Shown one piece after another: positions 33,419-41,707 of a stretch of DNA of 64,000 nucleotides. A program made the position numbers and the translations under genes. The notes under the pieces were generated by a model. That model saw only the letters and a program-made list of their open reading frames with translations. It had not been told where the DNA came from and made no database searches. This DNA is from Natronomonas pharaonis DSM 2160 (lineage in GTDB: Archaea; Halobacteriota; Halobacteria; Halobacteriales; Haloarculaceae), in NCBI RefSeq assembly GCF_000026045.1, contig NC_007426.1:2046001-2110000 (forward strand), written 5' to 3'. The first letter of the stretch is position 1, and every line of letters begins with the position of its first letter.

Positions 33419-35254
33419 TTAGTAGGAGCGGACTTTCGGCTCGTATTCTTTGTTTTCGCCTTCAAGGATGACGGGCTTGTAGTAGAGCTTCGGGCTGCCG
33501 TCGTTCCACGAAATCATCGTGTGCTTGAGCCACTCGTCGTCGCGTCGCTCCTGGTACTGTTGTCGCCAGTGTGCACCGCGGAACTCCTCGCGGGCGAGCG
33601 CACCGAGGGTGATGGTCTCGGCGACATCGATGAGGTTCCGCGTCTCGATGGTGTGGATGAGGTCCGTGTTGAACGTTCGCGAGGGGTCGGAAACGGCGAC
33701 GTTCTGGTACCGCTCGCGGCACTCACGGATGACCTCAAGGGCCTCTTTCAGGCCTTCTTCCTCCCGGAAGACGTTGACGTTCTCCGTCATCGCCTTCTGG
33801 AGGTCCTCGCGGATTTCGGCGTGGTTGATGCCGTCGCTTTCGAGCAGTTCCTCGACCCGCTGCCGTTCGGTTTCGACGGCCTGCTCGACGAGTTCGTCGG
33901 GTTCGACGAGCGCGCCGTCGGCGGCGACATCGCTGTCGCCGGTATCGAGCGCACCGGGGTCGACAGGGGTTTCGAGGCCCTCCTCGCGTTCGGTTTCGGC
34001 GGAGGGACCGGTGGGGACTTCGGCGGTGCCGAGGTCCCGTCCGGCGGCGTGGTGGCCCGCGCGGGCCCCGAAGACGATGAGCTCCGGCAGAGCGTTGCCG
34101 CCGAGCCGGTTCGAACCGTGGACCGACGCACACGCACATTCGCCGGCCGCGTAGAGACCGTCAATACAGGTCTCGCCGTGCTCGTTGGTCTCGACGCCGC
34201 CCATGTGGTAGTGCTGGCCGGGCTTGACCGGCATCGGCTCCTCGACGGGGTTGACGCCCTCGAAGTCCTCCGCGAGGTGGATGATGTTTTCGAGGCGGTC
34301 GTTGATGCGCTCATCGCCGAGGTGACGCATGTCGAGGAAAACGTACTCGTCGTTGATGCCGCGGCCCTCGTTTACCTCGGTGAGTTCTGCACGGGAGACG
34401 ACATCACGGGAGGCGAGTTCGCCGTCGTTGTTCGCGTAGCCGTACTCGAACATGAAGCGCTCGCCCTCGCTGTTGTAGAGGATACCACCCTCGCCCCGGA
34501 CACCCTCAGAGATGAGGACGCCGGTCGACGGCAGCGTTGTCGGGTGGAACTGGACGAACTCCATGTCCTCGACGGGAACGCCGGCGCGGTAGGCCATCGC
34601 CGGGCCGTCACCGGTGTTGGCAACAGCGTTGGTCGTGTGGTCGAAGACCTGCCCGTCGCCACCGGTCGCGAGAATGACGCCACCGGTCGCGCGGAAGCCA
34701 ACGATATCGCCGGACTTGATGTCGTAGGCGACACAGCCGTGACACTCGCGGTCCTCGGGGTCGTCGTGGTCGGTGACTGCGAGTTCGCTGACGTAGAACT
34801 CGTCGTAGACCTTGATTCCCCGCTTGACGACCTGCTCGTACATCGTATGCAGCAGGTGGTGGCCGGTCTCAGCGCCGGCGTAGGTGGTTCGTGGGAACGA
34901 GAGGCCGCCGAACGGCCGCTGTGAAACGCGGCCGTCGTCCTCACGGGAGAACGGCATTCCCCAGTGTTCAAGCTGGATGACTTCTTCAGGGGCGTCTTGG
35001 GCCAGCGTCTCGATGGCCGGGGCGTCCCCGAGGTAGTCCGAGCCCTTCATCGTGTCGTAGGCGTGCAGTTCCCAGTCGTCGCCGTCGCGGATGGCGGCGT
35101 TGATGCCACCTTCGGCCGCGCCGGTGTGTGACCGGACCGGATGCAGTTTCGTGACCATCGCTACGTCGGCGCCTTCCTCGTGGGCCGCGATGGCCGCACG
35201 GAGGCCAGCGCCGCCGGCGCCGACCACGATTACGTCGTGTTCGTGTATCGTCAT
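33419..35254 (-). CDS. sdhA: Succinate dehydrogenase flavoprotein subunit
   Basis: SdhA oxidises succinate to fumarate in the TCA cycle and respiratory complex II. The 611 residues open with the FAD dinucleotide fold IVVGAGGAGLRAAIAAHEEG, then RSHTGAAEGGINAA containing the His that binds FAD covalently, ALATGGDGQVF-like VILATGGDGQVFDHTTNA, the active-site HPTTLPSTGVLISEGVRGEGG, the MRHLGDERIN block and HYHMGGVETNEHG. A Glu/Asp-rich stretch at about residues 420-445 is inserted. The last gene of sdhCDBA, it begins 43 bases after sdhB and ends in the AT-rich spacer. Confidence 0.96.
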   Translation of the reverse strand: MTIHEHDVIVVGAGGAGLRAAIAAHEEGADVAMVTKLHPVRSHTGAAEGGINAAIRDGDDWELHAYDTMKGSDYLGDAPAIETLAQDAPEEVIQLEHWGMPFSREDDGRVSQRPFGGLSFPRTTYAGAETGHHLLHTMYEQVVKRGIKVYDEFYVSELAVTDHDDPEDRECHGCVAYDIKSGDIVGFRATGGVILATGGDGQVFDHTTNAVANTGDGPAMAYRAGVPVEDMEFVQFHPTTLPSTGVLISEGVRGEGGILYNSEGERFMFEYGYANNDGELASRDVVSRAELTEVNEGRGINDEYVFLDMRHLGDERINDRLENIIHLAEDFEGVNPVEEPMPVKPGQHYHMGGVETNEHGETCIDGLYAAGECACASVHGSNRLGGNALPELIVFGARAGHHAAGRDLGTAEVPTGPSAETEREEGLETPVDPGALDTGDSDVAADGALVEPDELVEQAVETERQRVEELLESDGINHAEIREDLQKAMTENVNVFREEEGLKEALEVIRECRERYQNVAVSDPSRTFNTDLIHTIETRNLIDVAETITLGALAREEFRGAHWRQQYQERRDDEWLKHTMISWNDGSPKLYYKPVILEGENKEYEPKVRSY

Positions 35255-35297
35255 TGGTTGTATCTAGAGTTTGGTCTTGAGAGACTTTAGCGTGCTG

Positions 35298-36161
35298 CTA
35301 CCAGAACTTGAGGTTGTTCTTGACCGCTTCGCGTTTTAGCTCCTGAATGTGCTCGGTGAGCGGGATATCCTTCGGACAGACCTCAGTACAGGAGAACTGG
35401 GTCTGACAGCGCCAGACACCGTGTTCCTGCTCGATGATGTTGAGCCGGTGTTGTTTCATTTCCTCGCCTTCCCGCTTGTCCATCGCAAACCGGTAGGCCT
35501 TGTTGATGGCCGCCGGGCCGAGATACTCGTTGTCGCCGGCAGCGATGTTACAGGAGGACATACACGCGCTACACCAGATACAGCGCGTGGACATCTTGAC
35601 CTTCTCGCGGTTCTCTCGGGTCTGGCGCTGCTCTTCGAGGTCGCCGTCCGGGAGCTCGTTCGTCTGGAAGTACGGCTCGACGGACTCCATTTGGTCGTAG
35701 AAGTGCTCCATGTCGACGACCAGGTCTTTGACGACCTCCGCGTGCGGCAGCGGTTCGATGCGGACCGGCCACTCGAGGTCGACCATCTGGGTCTTGCAGC
35801 CGAGGCGCTGTGCGCCGTTGACAAAGAGCGCATCGGAGCCACAGATAGCCTGCCGACAGGAGTGTCGGAAGGTAAGCGTCGAGTCGAAGTGGTCCCGCGC
35901 GTAGATGAGCGCGTCAAGCACCGTCATCCCCTTCGTGAAGGGGATTTCGAAGGTGTCGAAGCGCGGGTCCTTTTTGCCCTCGACTTCGGGGTCATAGCGG
36001 AACACCTTGATCTGGACCGTCTCGTCGGCATCGGAGAGGTCCGATTTGGCTCGCTCCGACATATCCGCCCGCTCGCGCTTCTCCGAAAGGCGTCGTTCTT
36101 GATGTTCAGATGTCTGTTCGGGTTCCGTCTCTTGTTCTTGTTCGGTGACTTGCGTACTCAT
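35298..36161 (-). CDS. sdhB: Succinate dehydrogenase iron-sulfur subunit
   Basis: The protein has 287 residues from MSTQVTEQEQETEPEQ. The N-terminal ferredoxin domain has FRHSCRQAICGSDALFVNGAQRLGC: the third [2Fe-2S] ligand is Asp, as in E. coli SdhB. The C-terminal domain has CIWCSACMSSC and CQTQFSCTEVCPKDIP for the [4Fe-4S] and [3Fe-4S] clusters. It passes electrons from FAD to quinone. An unusually long acidic/Gln-rich N-terminal extension (about 45 residues) precedes the domain. Extending the frame to 36488 only reads sdhD in another frame. It lies 2 bases after sdhD. Confidence 0.95.
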   Translation of the reverse strand: MSTQVTEQEQETEPEQTSEHQERRLSEKRERADMSERAKSDLSDADETVQIKVFRYDPEVEGKKDPRFDTFEIPFTKGMTVLDALIYARDHFDSTLTFRHSCRQAICGSDALFVNGAQRLGCKTQMVDLEWPVRIEPLPHAEVVKDLVVDMEHFYDQMESVEPYFQTNELPDGDLEEQRQTRENREKVKMSTRCIWCSACMSSCNIAAGDNEYLGPAAINKAYRFAMDKREGEEMKQHRLNIIEQEHGVWRCQTQFSCTEVCPKDIPLTEHIQELKREAVKNNLKFW

Positions 36162-36163
36162 GG

Positions 36164-36529
36164 TTAGAACAGCCCCGTCATAGCGATTGCAACGCGAATG
36201 CCCTGCACGATGAGCAGCGCGCCCGCAACGATGAGCAGCCACTTGACGACGGTTTTCTGAGTTCCCTTGAGGCCCTGGTTTACCAGAGCGTTGTAGACGC
36301 CGTTGACGCCGTGGAACGCACCGGCGATGAGGAACAGTACCATCGTGATGAAGTAGCCGACCTCGCTCATCCGGGCCTGCGTCCCGGCGAAGGTGATTTC
36401 GGCCGCGTGGTTCACGAAGTGCAGCAGCATAAAGTGATACGCCAGCACGGCGACGAGGAACACCGCCGTGATTCGCTGCAGCAGCCATCGGGTGCCTTTC
36501 GGTTCGAACGAGGAGTAGTGTTCAGCCAT
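36164..36529 (-). CDS. sdhD: Succinate dehydrogenase membrane anchor SdhD
   Basis: The 121-residue protein has three hydrophobic helices (about 18-38, 58-80, 93-115). The first contains LLQRITAVFLVAVLAYHFMLLHFVNHAAEI with a His typical of heme or quinone contacts, and the second reads FLIAGAFHGVNGVYNAL. The sequence RWLLQRITAV near the start is the conserved anchor motif. It is packed between sdhC (1 base) and sdhB (2 bases). Confidence 0.92.
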   Translation of the reverse strand: MAEHYSSFEPKGTRWLLQRITAVFLVAVLAYHFMLLHFVNHAAEITFAGTQARMSEVGYFITMVLFLIAGAFHGVNGVYNALVNQGLKGTQKTVVKWLLIVAGALLIVQGIRVAIAMTGLF

Positions 36530-36530
36530 C

Positions 36531-36923
36531 TTAGAACGCCCCCATCAGGAAGGTCGGGATGCTGGCGACCGTGATGGCCGCAGTTACTATCAAGGCGGCG
36601 TAGAACGCCTTGTCCTGTGCTTCAAGGCCGACACCGAGGTCGACGAATAGCAGGCGGATACCGTTCAGGATGTGGAAGACGGCGACCGCCAGCAGGCCGA
36701 CTTCGAGGAAACGGACGACGAGCAGACTCTCAAGCCCTTGGAGAGTCTGGGTGTACGTCGCCGCGTCCACCGTCGCGGTGCTCAGTACGGCAACGTGCGT
36801 AAACAGGTAGCCGATGAGCACCCAGCCGGTGAACTTGTGGAATATCCAGGCCCACATGCCGGCGGAGAACTCCTGCCACCGCCCGAAGTCTTCGACCAGA
36901 CCTCGGTCGTACGATTGACTCAT
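36531..36923 (-). CDS. sdhC: Succinate dehydrogenase cytochrome b subunit SdhC
   Basis: From [16 protein letters not shown] the protein has 130 residues. The family motif [29 protein letters not shown] (heme-binding His in helix 1) is followed by two more helices, [24 protein letters not shown] and [18 protein letters not shown]. It anchors complex II and binds heme b and quinone. It is the first gene of the sdhCDBA operon. A TATAC box (minus strand, about 36949-36955) sits about 28 bases before the ATG at 36923, so the message is probably leaderless. Confidence 0.93.
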
Positions 36924-37021
36924 GCAGCGTAAGGTGAGGACCCCGCTGGTATAGTAGTTACTACCTGCGAACGTCTCACAGGCCGAAGCGGCAGAAATAT
37001 CCGGGTATCGACGCACAGAGG

Positions 37022-38032
37022 TCAACGGCGCGTTTCCGACCGGGAGGCACGCGCCGCGCGCGTCGTCGGGTCGTCAAGCGCGACAAGATGACACAGCGGA
37101 TTGCCGGGATAAACGAGCGGATTCTCCAGAACACCGACCAACAGCCCGGTAAAGGGAGCCTCGACGACCGTCGATTCGGTTTTGAACGGCGTCGTAATCG
37201 TACAGATCCGGTCGCCCGCTTCGACGATGTCGCCGCGGTCGTGGTACATTTCTACGAGGCCGCCCGCATCCGCGCGAAGCCACGTTTTTTCGTCGGACCC
37301 GTCGATGACCGTCCGCCACCCCGGCCACTTTACCGGTGCGGAGTCACGCATGCCGAGTTCGGCCATCACCGAGAGTACACCCTCAAGCGCCGCATCGATG
37401 AGTTTCCGCTGGAATCGATGGGCTTCACCGAGTTCGACGGTAACTGTCGGCGTCGCCGCATCGGTCGCTTCCCGGCGAAGCGTTCCACTCGGGCCATCAC
37501 TGGAGATGACGACATTAGAGCCGAACGCATACGCCAGCCGTGCGGCGTCGGCATCGTCTACGTCGGCACGGACATGGAGCATATTCGTCCGACCGCGGGT
37601 CGAGGTATGGAAATCGAGGCCGAAATCACACGGCGCAATGAAATTGCTGAAAATACGGTCGGCGATGCGCTTGGCACTCGTTCCGGAATCGTTGCCGGGA
37701 AACGAGCGGTTGAGGTCGCGGTCGTACACCGGTAGATAGCGCTCTTGGGCGATGAAGCCGGGGACGTTGAGCACCGGCAGACAGACCAGCGTCCCGGCGA
37801 GGTCGTCGTGGTTCCATTCGTGAGCGACTTCACGGACGATTTCGATGCCGTTCAGTTCGTCGCCGTGGATGGCAGCCGAGAGAAACAGCGTCGGCCCCGG
37901 TCGCTCGCCGTTGATAATCGTGACCGGTATCCGGGCCGGGTCGCCGAGATACGTTTCGCTGACCGTGTACCTGATATTCGCCGTCTCCCCGGGGACGACG
38001 GCCCCGCCATCGTAGGTGAATGTCTCGGTCAT
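37022..38032 (-). CDS. Succinylglutamate desuccinylase/aspartoacylase family (M14-like) hydrolase
   Basis: The 336-residue zinc enzyme has [19 protein letters not shown] (His-x-x-Glu ligands), [10 protein letters not shown] (the N-R-x-F-P-G motif), [17 protein letters not shown] (third ligand His) and a catalytic Glu in [12 protein letters not shown]. The C-terminal third is a lipoyl/biotinyl-like barrel ([23 protein letters not shown]). Family members remove an acyl or amino-acyl group from an amide. It is divergent, 80 bases away, from a RimK-type ligase fused to a RimB-like domain, a pairing that suggests it trims what the ligase adds (inference). Confidence 0.87.
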
Positions 38033-38112
38033 GCACGACCTGTCGCGGCGACCACCTAAGGCTCTTGGTGGCCGGGCGGTAGCGTTTTGTCGTCAACAGA
38101 CGAATGGCATCC

Positions 38113-39462
38113 ATGTCAGATGTGCTTTCCGTCGGCGTGTTGAGCCTGCACAGCTCCAAGGAGTCGAAAGCTATTCTCAACGCTGTCGACGACCTCGGAT
38201 ACGACACCGAGTGGCTACGAACGGAAAACACGGCCGTTGATATCACCGATGGGTCGGTAACACTCGAGCCGGATGTCGATATCGTCGTCAATCGGCTGTT
38301 GCTCTCAAAAGAGGAACAGCCCGCGGAGGCGCTCGGGTTAGCGACGATGCTCGAACGGGCGCGGCCGATGCTCAACACGCCGACAGCGACGATGACGGCG
38401 ATGCATAAATTCGCCACCGGGACGGCGCTTGCCGAAGCGGACATCCCGGTACCTGACGCCTACATGGCGCTTTCTTCGGACCTGCTCAACGAGCGCCGGG
38501 GGCAGTTCGGGCCAGAGGTCGTCTACAAGACGGCTATCGGCACTCACGGCGGCGGCACGTGGAAACTCGACACCGAAAGCACCGTCAATCCGATGGTCGG
38601 GTCGCGACAGGCGTTTCTACAGGAACTCATCGAGCACGACGAACACCGCCACCACGACCTTCGGGTCTACGTCGTCGGCGAGCGCATCGTCGGCGCGATG
38701 AACCGCTATGCGCCCGACGGCGAGTGGCGAACGAACGTCGCACTGGGCGGGTCGGTCGAGGATGCGACCGACGAGCTGCCCGACGAGGCCGTTTCGATGG
38801 CCAAGCGCGCGGCCGACGAGGTCGGTCTCGATTACGCCGGCGTCGATATCGTACAGGGCGAGGACGGGTATTACGTACTGGAAGTGAACCCGACGGCCGG
38901 GTTCCGCGGTCTGTATAAAGCGACGGGGCGGTCGCCAGCCCCCCACATCGCCCGGCTCGCAATCGAGCGCGCCGGTGGTGATGTCGACGCCGAGCGTGTC
39001 GCCGAGCTTTCGGCGACGCTCGATGACTCCCGGCCGGCCTGTATGCCGCCGAAGCGGCAGCCGGAGCCTGTCGACCCGCCGGTCATCGGGTACACCGAGG
39101 AGGTTGTCGTGATGGGAACGTCGGGACAGGAGACGGTAACCGCAAAGTCCGACACCGGCGCGACCCGAACGAGCATCGACGCCCGGCTGGCGGCCGACAT
39201 CGGCACCGGGCCGATAAAGGATATCGTGAAAATCAAATCCGGGAGCCTCAAGAGCGGCAAATCCCGCCCCGTCGTCGATGTCGTCGTCGGCATCGGCGGC
39301 AAACAACACACCGTCAGCGCAAGCGTCGAGGACCGAAGCCATATGGACTATCCACTGTTGCTCGGCCGCGATATTCTCGAACACTACCACGTCGACGTTC
39401 GCAAACGCATCGACGACGGCGAGCGGTCGGCCCCCGACGGAACGACACTCGAAGAGGAGTAA
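38113..39462 (+). CDS. RimK-type ATP-grasp ligase fused to a RimB-like retropepsin domain
   Basis: From MSDVLSVGVLSLHSSKE the protein has 449 residues; ATG 38104 would add three. Residues about 1-290 are an ATP-grasp alpha-L-glutamate ligase: MHKFATGTALAEADIPVPDAY, VVYKTAIGTHGGGTWKL, RVYVVGERIVGAMNRYAPDGEWRTNVALGG and LDYAGVDIVQGEDGYYVLEVNPTAGFRGL. Residues about 320-430 are the RimB/retropepsin-like domain with AKSDTGATRTSIDARL (D-T-G-A catalytic motif) and YPLLLGRDIL. In bacteria, RimK and RimB are separate proteins that add and process glutamates on ribosomal protein S6. The archaeal substrate is unknown. GlmU-like and aspartoacylase-like genes flank it. Confidence 0.86.
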   Translation: MSDVLSVGVLSLHSSKESKAILNAVDDLGYDTEWLRTENTAVDITDGSVTLEPDVDIVVNRLLLSKEEQPAEALGLATMLERARPMLNTPTATMTAMHKFATGTALAEADIPVPDAYMALSSDLLNERRGQFGPEVVYKTAIGTHGGGTWKLDTESTVNPMVGSRQAFLQELIEHDEHRHHDLRVYVVGERIVGAMNRYAPDGEWRTNVALGGSVEDATDELPDEAVSMAKRAADEVGLDYAGVDIVQGEDGYYVLEVNPTAGFRGLYKATGRSPAPHIARLAIERAGGDVDAERVAELSATLDDSRPACMPPKRQPEPVDPPVIGYTEEVVVMGTSGQETVTAKSDTGATRTSIDARLAADIGTGPIKDIVKIKSGSLKSGKSRPVVDVVVGIGGKQHTVSASVEDRSHMDYPLLLGRDILEHYHVDVRKRIDDGERSAPDGTTLEEE

Positions 39463-39511
39463 CGCGACGGGGGACCCGATAGCTTTTGCTTTCGGGTCGC
39501 GACCGGCCGGT

Positions 39512-40708
39512 ATGCAGACGGTGATTTTGGCCGCCGGGAAAGGAACGCGGATGCGGCCGCTGACGGAGGCGGTCCCCAAACCGATGTTGCCCGTCGCCGA
39601 CCGGCCGCTGTGTGCCCACGCCGTCGACGCCGCAGTCGAGGCAGGAGCCTCGGAGCTCGTATTTGTTGTCGGCTACGGAGCCGACACCGTCCGTGAGTAT
39701 TTCGGCGACCAGTATCGTGGGGTCGAGGTGTCCTATGCGGTGCAGACGGAGCAACGCGGCACGGCCGATGCGCTTTCGGCGGCAGTAGAGCTCCTCAGCG
39801 GCGAGTTCGCCGTCCTCAACGGCGACTCTCTGTATCCCGCGGCGGGACTCCGGCGGCTCTTCGAGTCCGGGCCGGCGATTGCGACAGCGACAGTCGAGGA
39901 CCCGACAGCGTACGGCGTCGTCTCGACGGCCGCTGGCGACCGCGTGACGGAAATTGTCGAGAAGCCGGACGACCCACCGACGCGGCTCGCCAACGCCGGG
40001 GCGTACGTGTTCCCCGCGTCCGCCCGCTCGTGGCTCGATGTCGACGCCAGCGAGCGCGGCGAGTTCGAACTGACCGATGTTGTCGCCCACACCATTGAGG
40101 AGACGGCAGTGACTGCTGTACAGCTATCACGGTGGCTCGATGTCGGCCATCCGTGGGAGCTTTTAGCCGCAAACGAACAGGAACTCGACACACTCGACCG
40201 CCGCATTGCGGGGACCGTCGCTGACGATGCCACTCTGGAGGGGTCCGTGGTCGTCGAACAGGGCGCGACAGTCGAGTCCGGTGTCGTCATCGAGGGGCCG
40301 GCACTGGTCCGGAAGGGAGCGTCGGTCGGGCCGAACGCATACGTTCGCGGTGCGACGGTAGTCGGCGAGGGCTGTCACATCGGCCACGGTGTCGAGGTCA
40401 AAAACACTGTTATGCTGCCGGAGGCAGCGGTGCCCCACCTCAGCTACGTCGGCGATAGCCTCATCGGCCACGGGGCAAACCTCGGTGCCGGAACGCAGGT
40501 CGCGAACCTCCGACACGACGGAGCGACAGTCAAACAGACCGTCGCCGAGACACGTCGCTCAACCGGCCGGCGAAAGTACGGTGCTGTCGTCGGCCCCGGT
40601 GCGAAGACCGGCGTTAATACCAGCATCGCCCCCGGCGTCGTGCTCGGTGCAGACGCTCGGACCGACCCCGGCGAATCGGTCTGTCGGGACCGGCGGCCGG
40701 ATACCTGA
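39512..40708 (+). CDS. glmU: Bifunctional sugar-1-phosphate nucleotidylyltransferase / acetyltransferase (GlmU-like)
   Basis: The 398 residues start MQTVILAAGKGTRMRPLTEAVPKPMLPVADRPL, the classic nucleotidyltransferase signature (G-x-G-T-R-x(4)-P-K). FAVLNGDSLYP carries the metal Asp. From about residue 250 a left-handed beta-helix of hexapeptide repeats appears (GSVVVEQGATVESGVVIEG, LSYVGDSLIGHGANLGAGTQVANLRHDG). This is the archaeal GlmU/glucose-1-phosphate thymidylyl type that makes UDP-GlcNAc or a related sugar nucleotide for glycans. It begins 49 bases after the RimK fusion and may share its message. The upstream in-frame extension to 39278 overlaps that gene and is rejected. Confidence 0.9.
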   Translation: MQTVILAAGKGTRMRPLTEAVPKPMLPVADRPLCAHAVDAAVEAGASELVFVVGYGADTVREYFGDQYRGVEVSYAVQTEQRGTADALSAAVELLSGEFAVLNGDSLYPAAGLRRLFESGPAIATATVEDPTAYGVVSTAAGDRVTEIVEKPDDPPTRLANAGAYVFPASARSWLDVDASERGEFELTDVVAHTIEETAVTAVQLSRWLDVGHPWELLAANEQELDTLDRRIAGTVADDATLEGSVVVEQGATVESGVVIEGPALVRKGASVGPNAYVRGATVVGEGCHIGHGVEVKNTVMLPEAAVPHLSYVGDSLIGHGANLGAGTQVANLRHDGATVKQTVAETRRSTGRRKYGAVVGPGAKTGVNTSIAPGVVLGADARTDPGESVCRDRRPDT

Positions 40709-40789
40709 AAACTGATAGCAACATCAAACTCGTGTATCGGCTGTCGAATATCTCCGGGGTTTATGGTCGCCGGCACGGACATGCCCGGT

Positions 40790-41656
40790 ATGTCAGTTGA
40801 CGCGCCCGACCTCTCGGGACAGACCGCATTTATTACGGGAACGACCCGCGGTATCGGAAAGGCTATCGCGCTGGCGCTGGCCGAGCAGGGCTGTAACATC
40901 GTTTCGACCGGGAAGACGAGCGAAGCGGACGATTACGGCGAGGACAAGGACCTCGAAGGCACCATCGAGCAGACCGCACGGGAATGTGAGGAAAAAGGCG
41001 TAGAAGCGCTGCCGATTCAGCTGAACGTCCGCGATGAGGACCGCGTTGAGGCGGCCGTCGAGGAGGCCATCGACCACTTCGGCGAAGTCAACATCGTCAT
41101 CAACAACGCCAGCGCCATTCAGTTGGCGAACGTCGAAGACCTGCCGGCAAACAGGTTCGACCTGTTGACCGATGTCAACGTTCGCGGGACGTATCTGGTC
41201 TCGCGAGCGTTCATGGACCACCTCAAGCAAACCGACGAGGACGCCTGGATACTGACGAACGCGCCGCCAGTGACGGTCGACCGCGCCCCCGGCGAAGCCC
41301 CTTACGCGTGGTCGAAGATGGGAATGTCGTTTTTGACGCTGTCGCTGGCGACCGAGCTGAGCGGACACGACATCGGCTGTAACTCCTTTTGGCCGGTGAC
41401 GGCTATCGACACCCGCGCGACGCGGTACTTCGGGCTTGGGACCGAAGACGACTGGCGTTCCCCGGACATCGTCTCCGACACGGTCCTCGAAATCCTCTCG
41501 CGGGACCCCGCCTCCTATACCGGCAACGCCGTCTACGACGAGGAGCTGCTCGCTGCGGCTGGCGTCGAGGACTTCTCCGAGTACAACCTTACTGAGGGCA
41601 ACCCGGCACCGATGTCAGCACAGATGTTCGACCCCGACTACGAGCGGTCGATATGA
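40790..41656 (+). CDS. Short-chain dehydrogenase (HSDL2-like), catalytic Ser replaced
   Basis: From MSVDAPDLSGQTAFITGTTRGIGKAIA (given in part) the protein has 288 residues. The NAD(P) motif T-G-x-x-x-G-I-G is present, NNASAIQL follows strand 4, and the active-site Tyr-Lys are in PYAWSKMGMSFL. The Ser of the catalytic triad, expected just before, is in ILTNAPPVTV, where HSDL2-type proteins have N-I-S-P-P. Here it is Ala. TTTATGG near 40760 is about 25 bases before the start, so starts at 40781 or 40763 are alternatives. The stop codon directly meets the right end of the TnpB element. Confidence 0.86.
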   Translation: MSVDAPDLSGQTAFITGTTRGIGKAIALALAEQGCNIVSTGKTSEADDYGEDKDLEGTIEQTARECEEKGVEALPIQLNVRDEDRVEAAVEEAIDHFGEVNIVINNASAIQLANVEDLPANRFDLLTDVNVRGTYLVSRAFMDHLKQTDEDAWILTNAPPVTVDRAPGEAPYAWSKMGMSFLTLSLATELSGHDIGCNSFWPVTAIDTRATRYFGLGTEDDWRSPDIVSDTVLEILSRDPASYTGNAVYDEELLAAAGVEDFSEYNLTEGNPAPMSAQMFDPDYERSI

Positions 41657-41662
41657 CATCCT

Positions 41663-41682
41663 CCGCGCCGTGAATGGCGCGG
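41663..41682 (-). repeat. Right-end hairpin of the TnpB element (probable 3' part of the guide RNA scaffold)
   Basis: CCGCGCC at 41663-41669 and GGCGCGG at 41676-41682 form a perfect 7-bp stem with loop GTGAAT. In TnpB systems the RNA overlapping the tnpB 3' end terminates in such a stem at the element boundary and continues into flanking DNA as guide. Here the guide would be antisense to the last codons of the dehydrogenase. Confidence 0.65.
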
Positions 41683-41707
41683 TTTCTCCGTGGGAGTCTC
41701 AGCCGGT

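Noticed and set aside
33521-34924. 467-codon plus-strand frame opposite sdhA
   Set aside because: Shadow of sdhA; repetitive Val/Gly/Asp composition without any motif.
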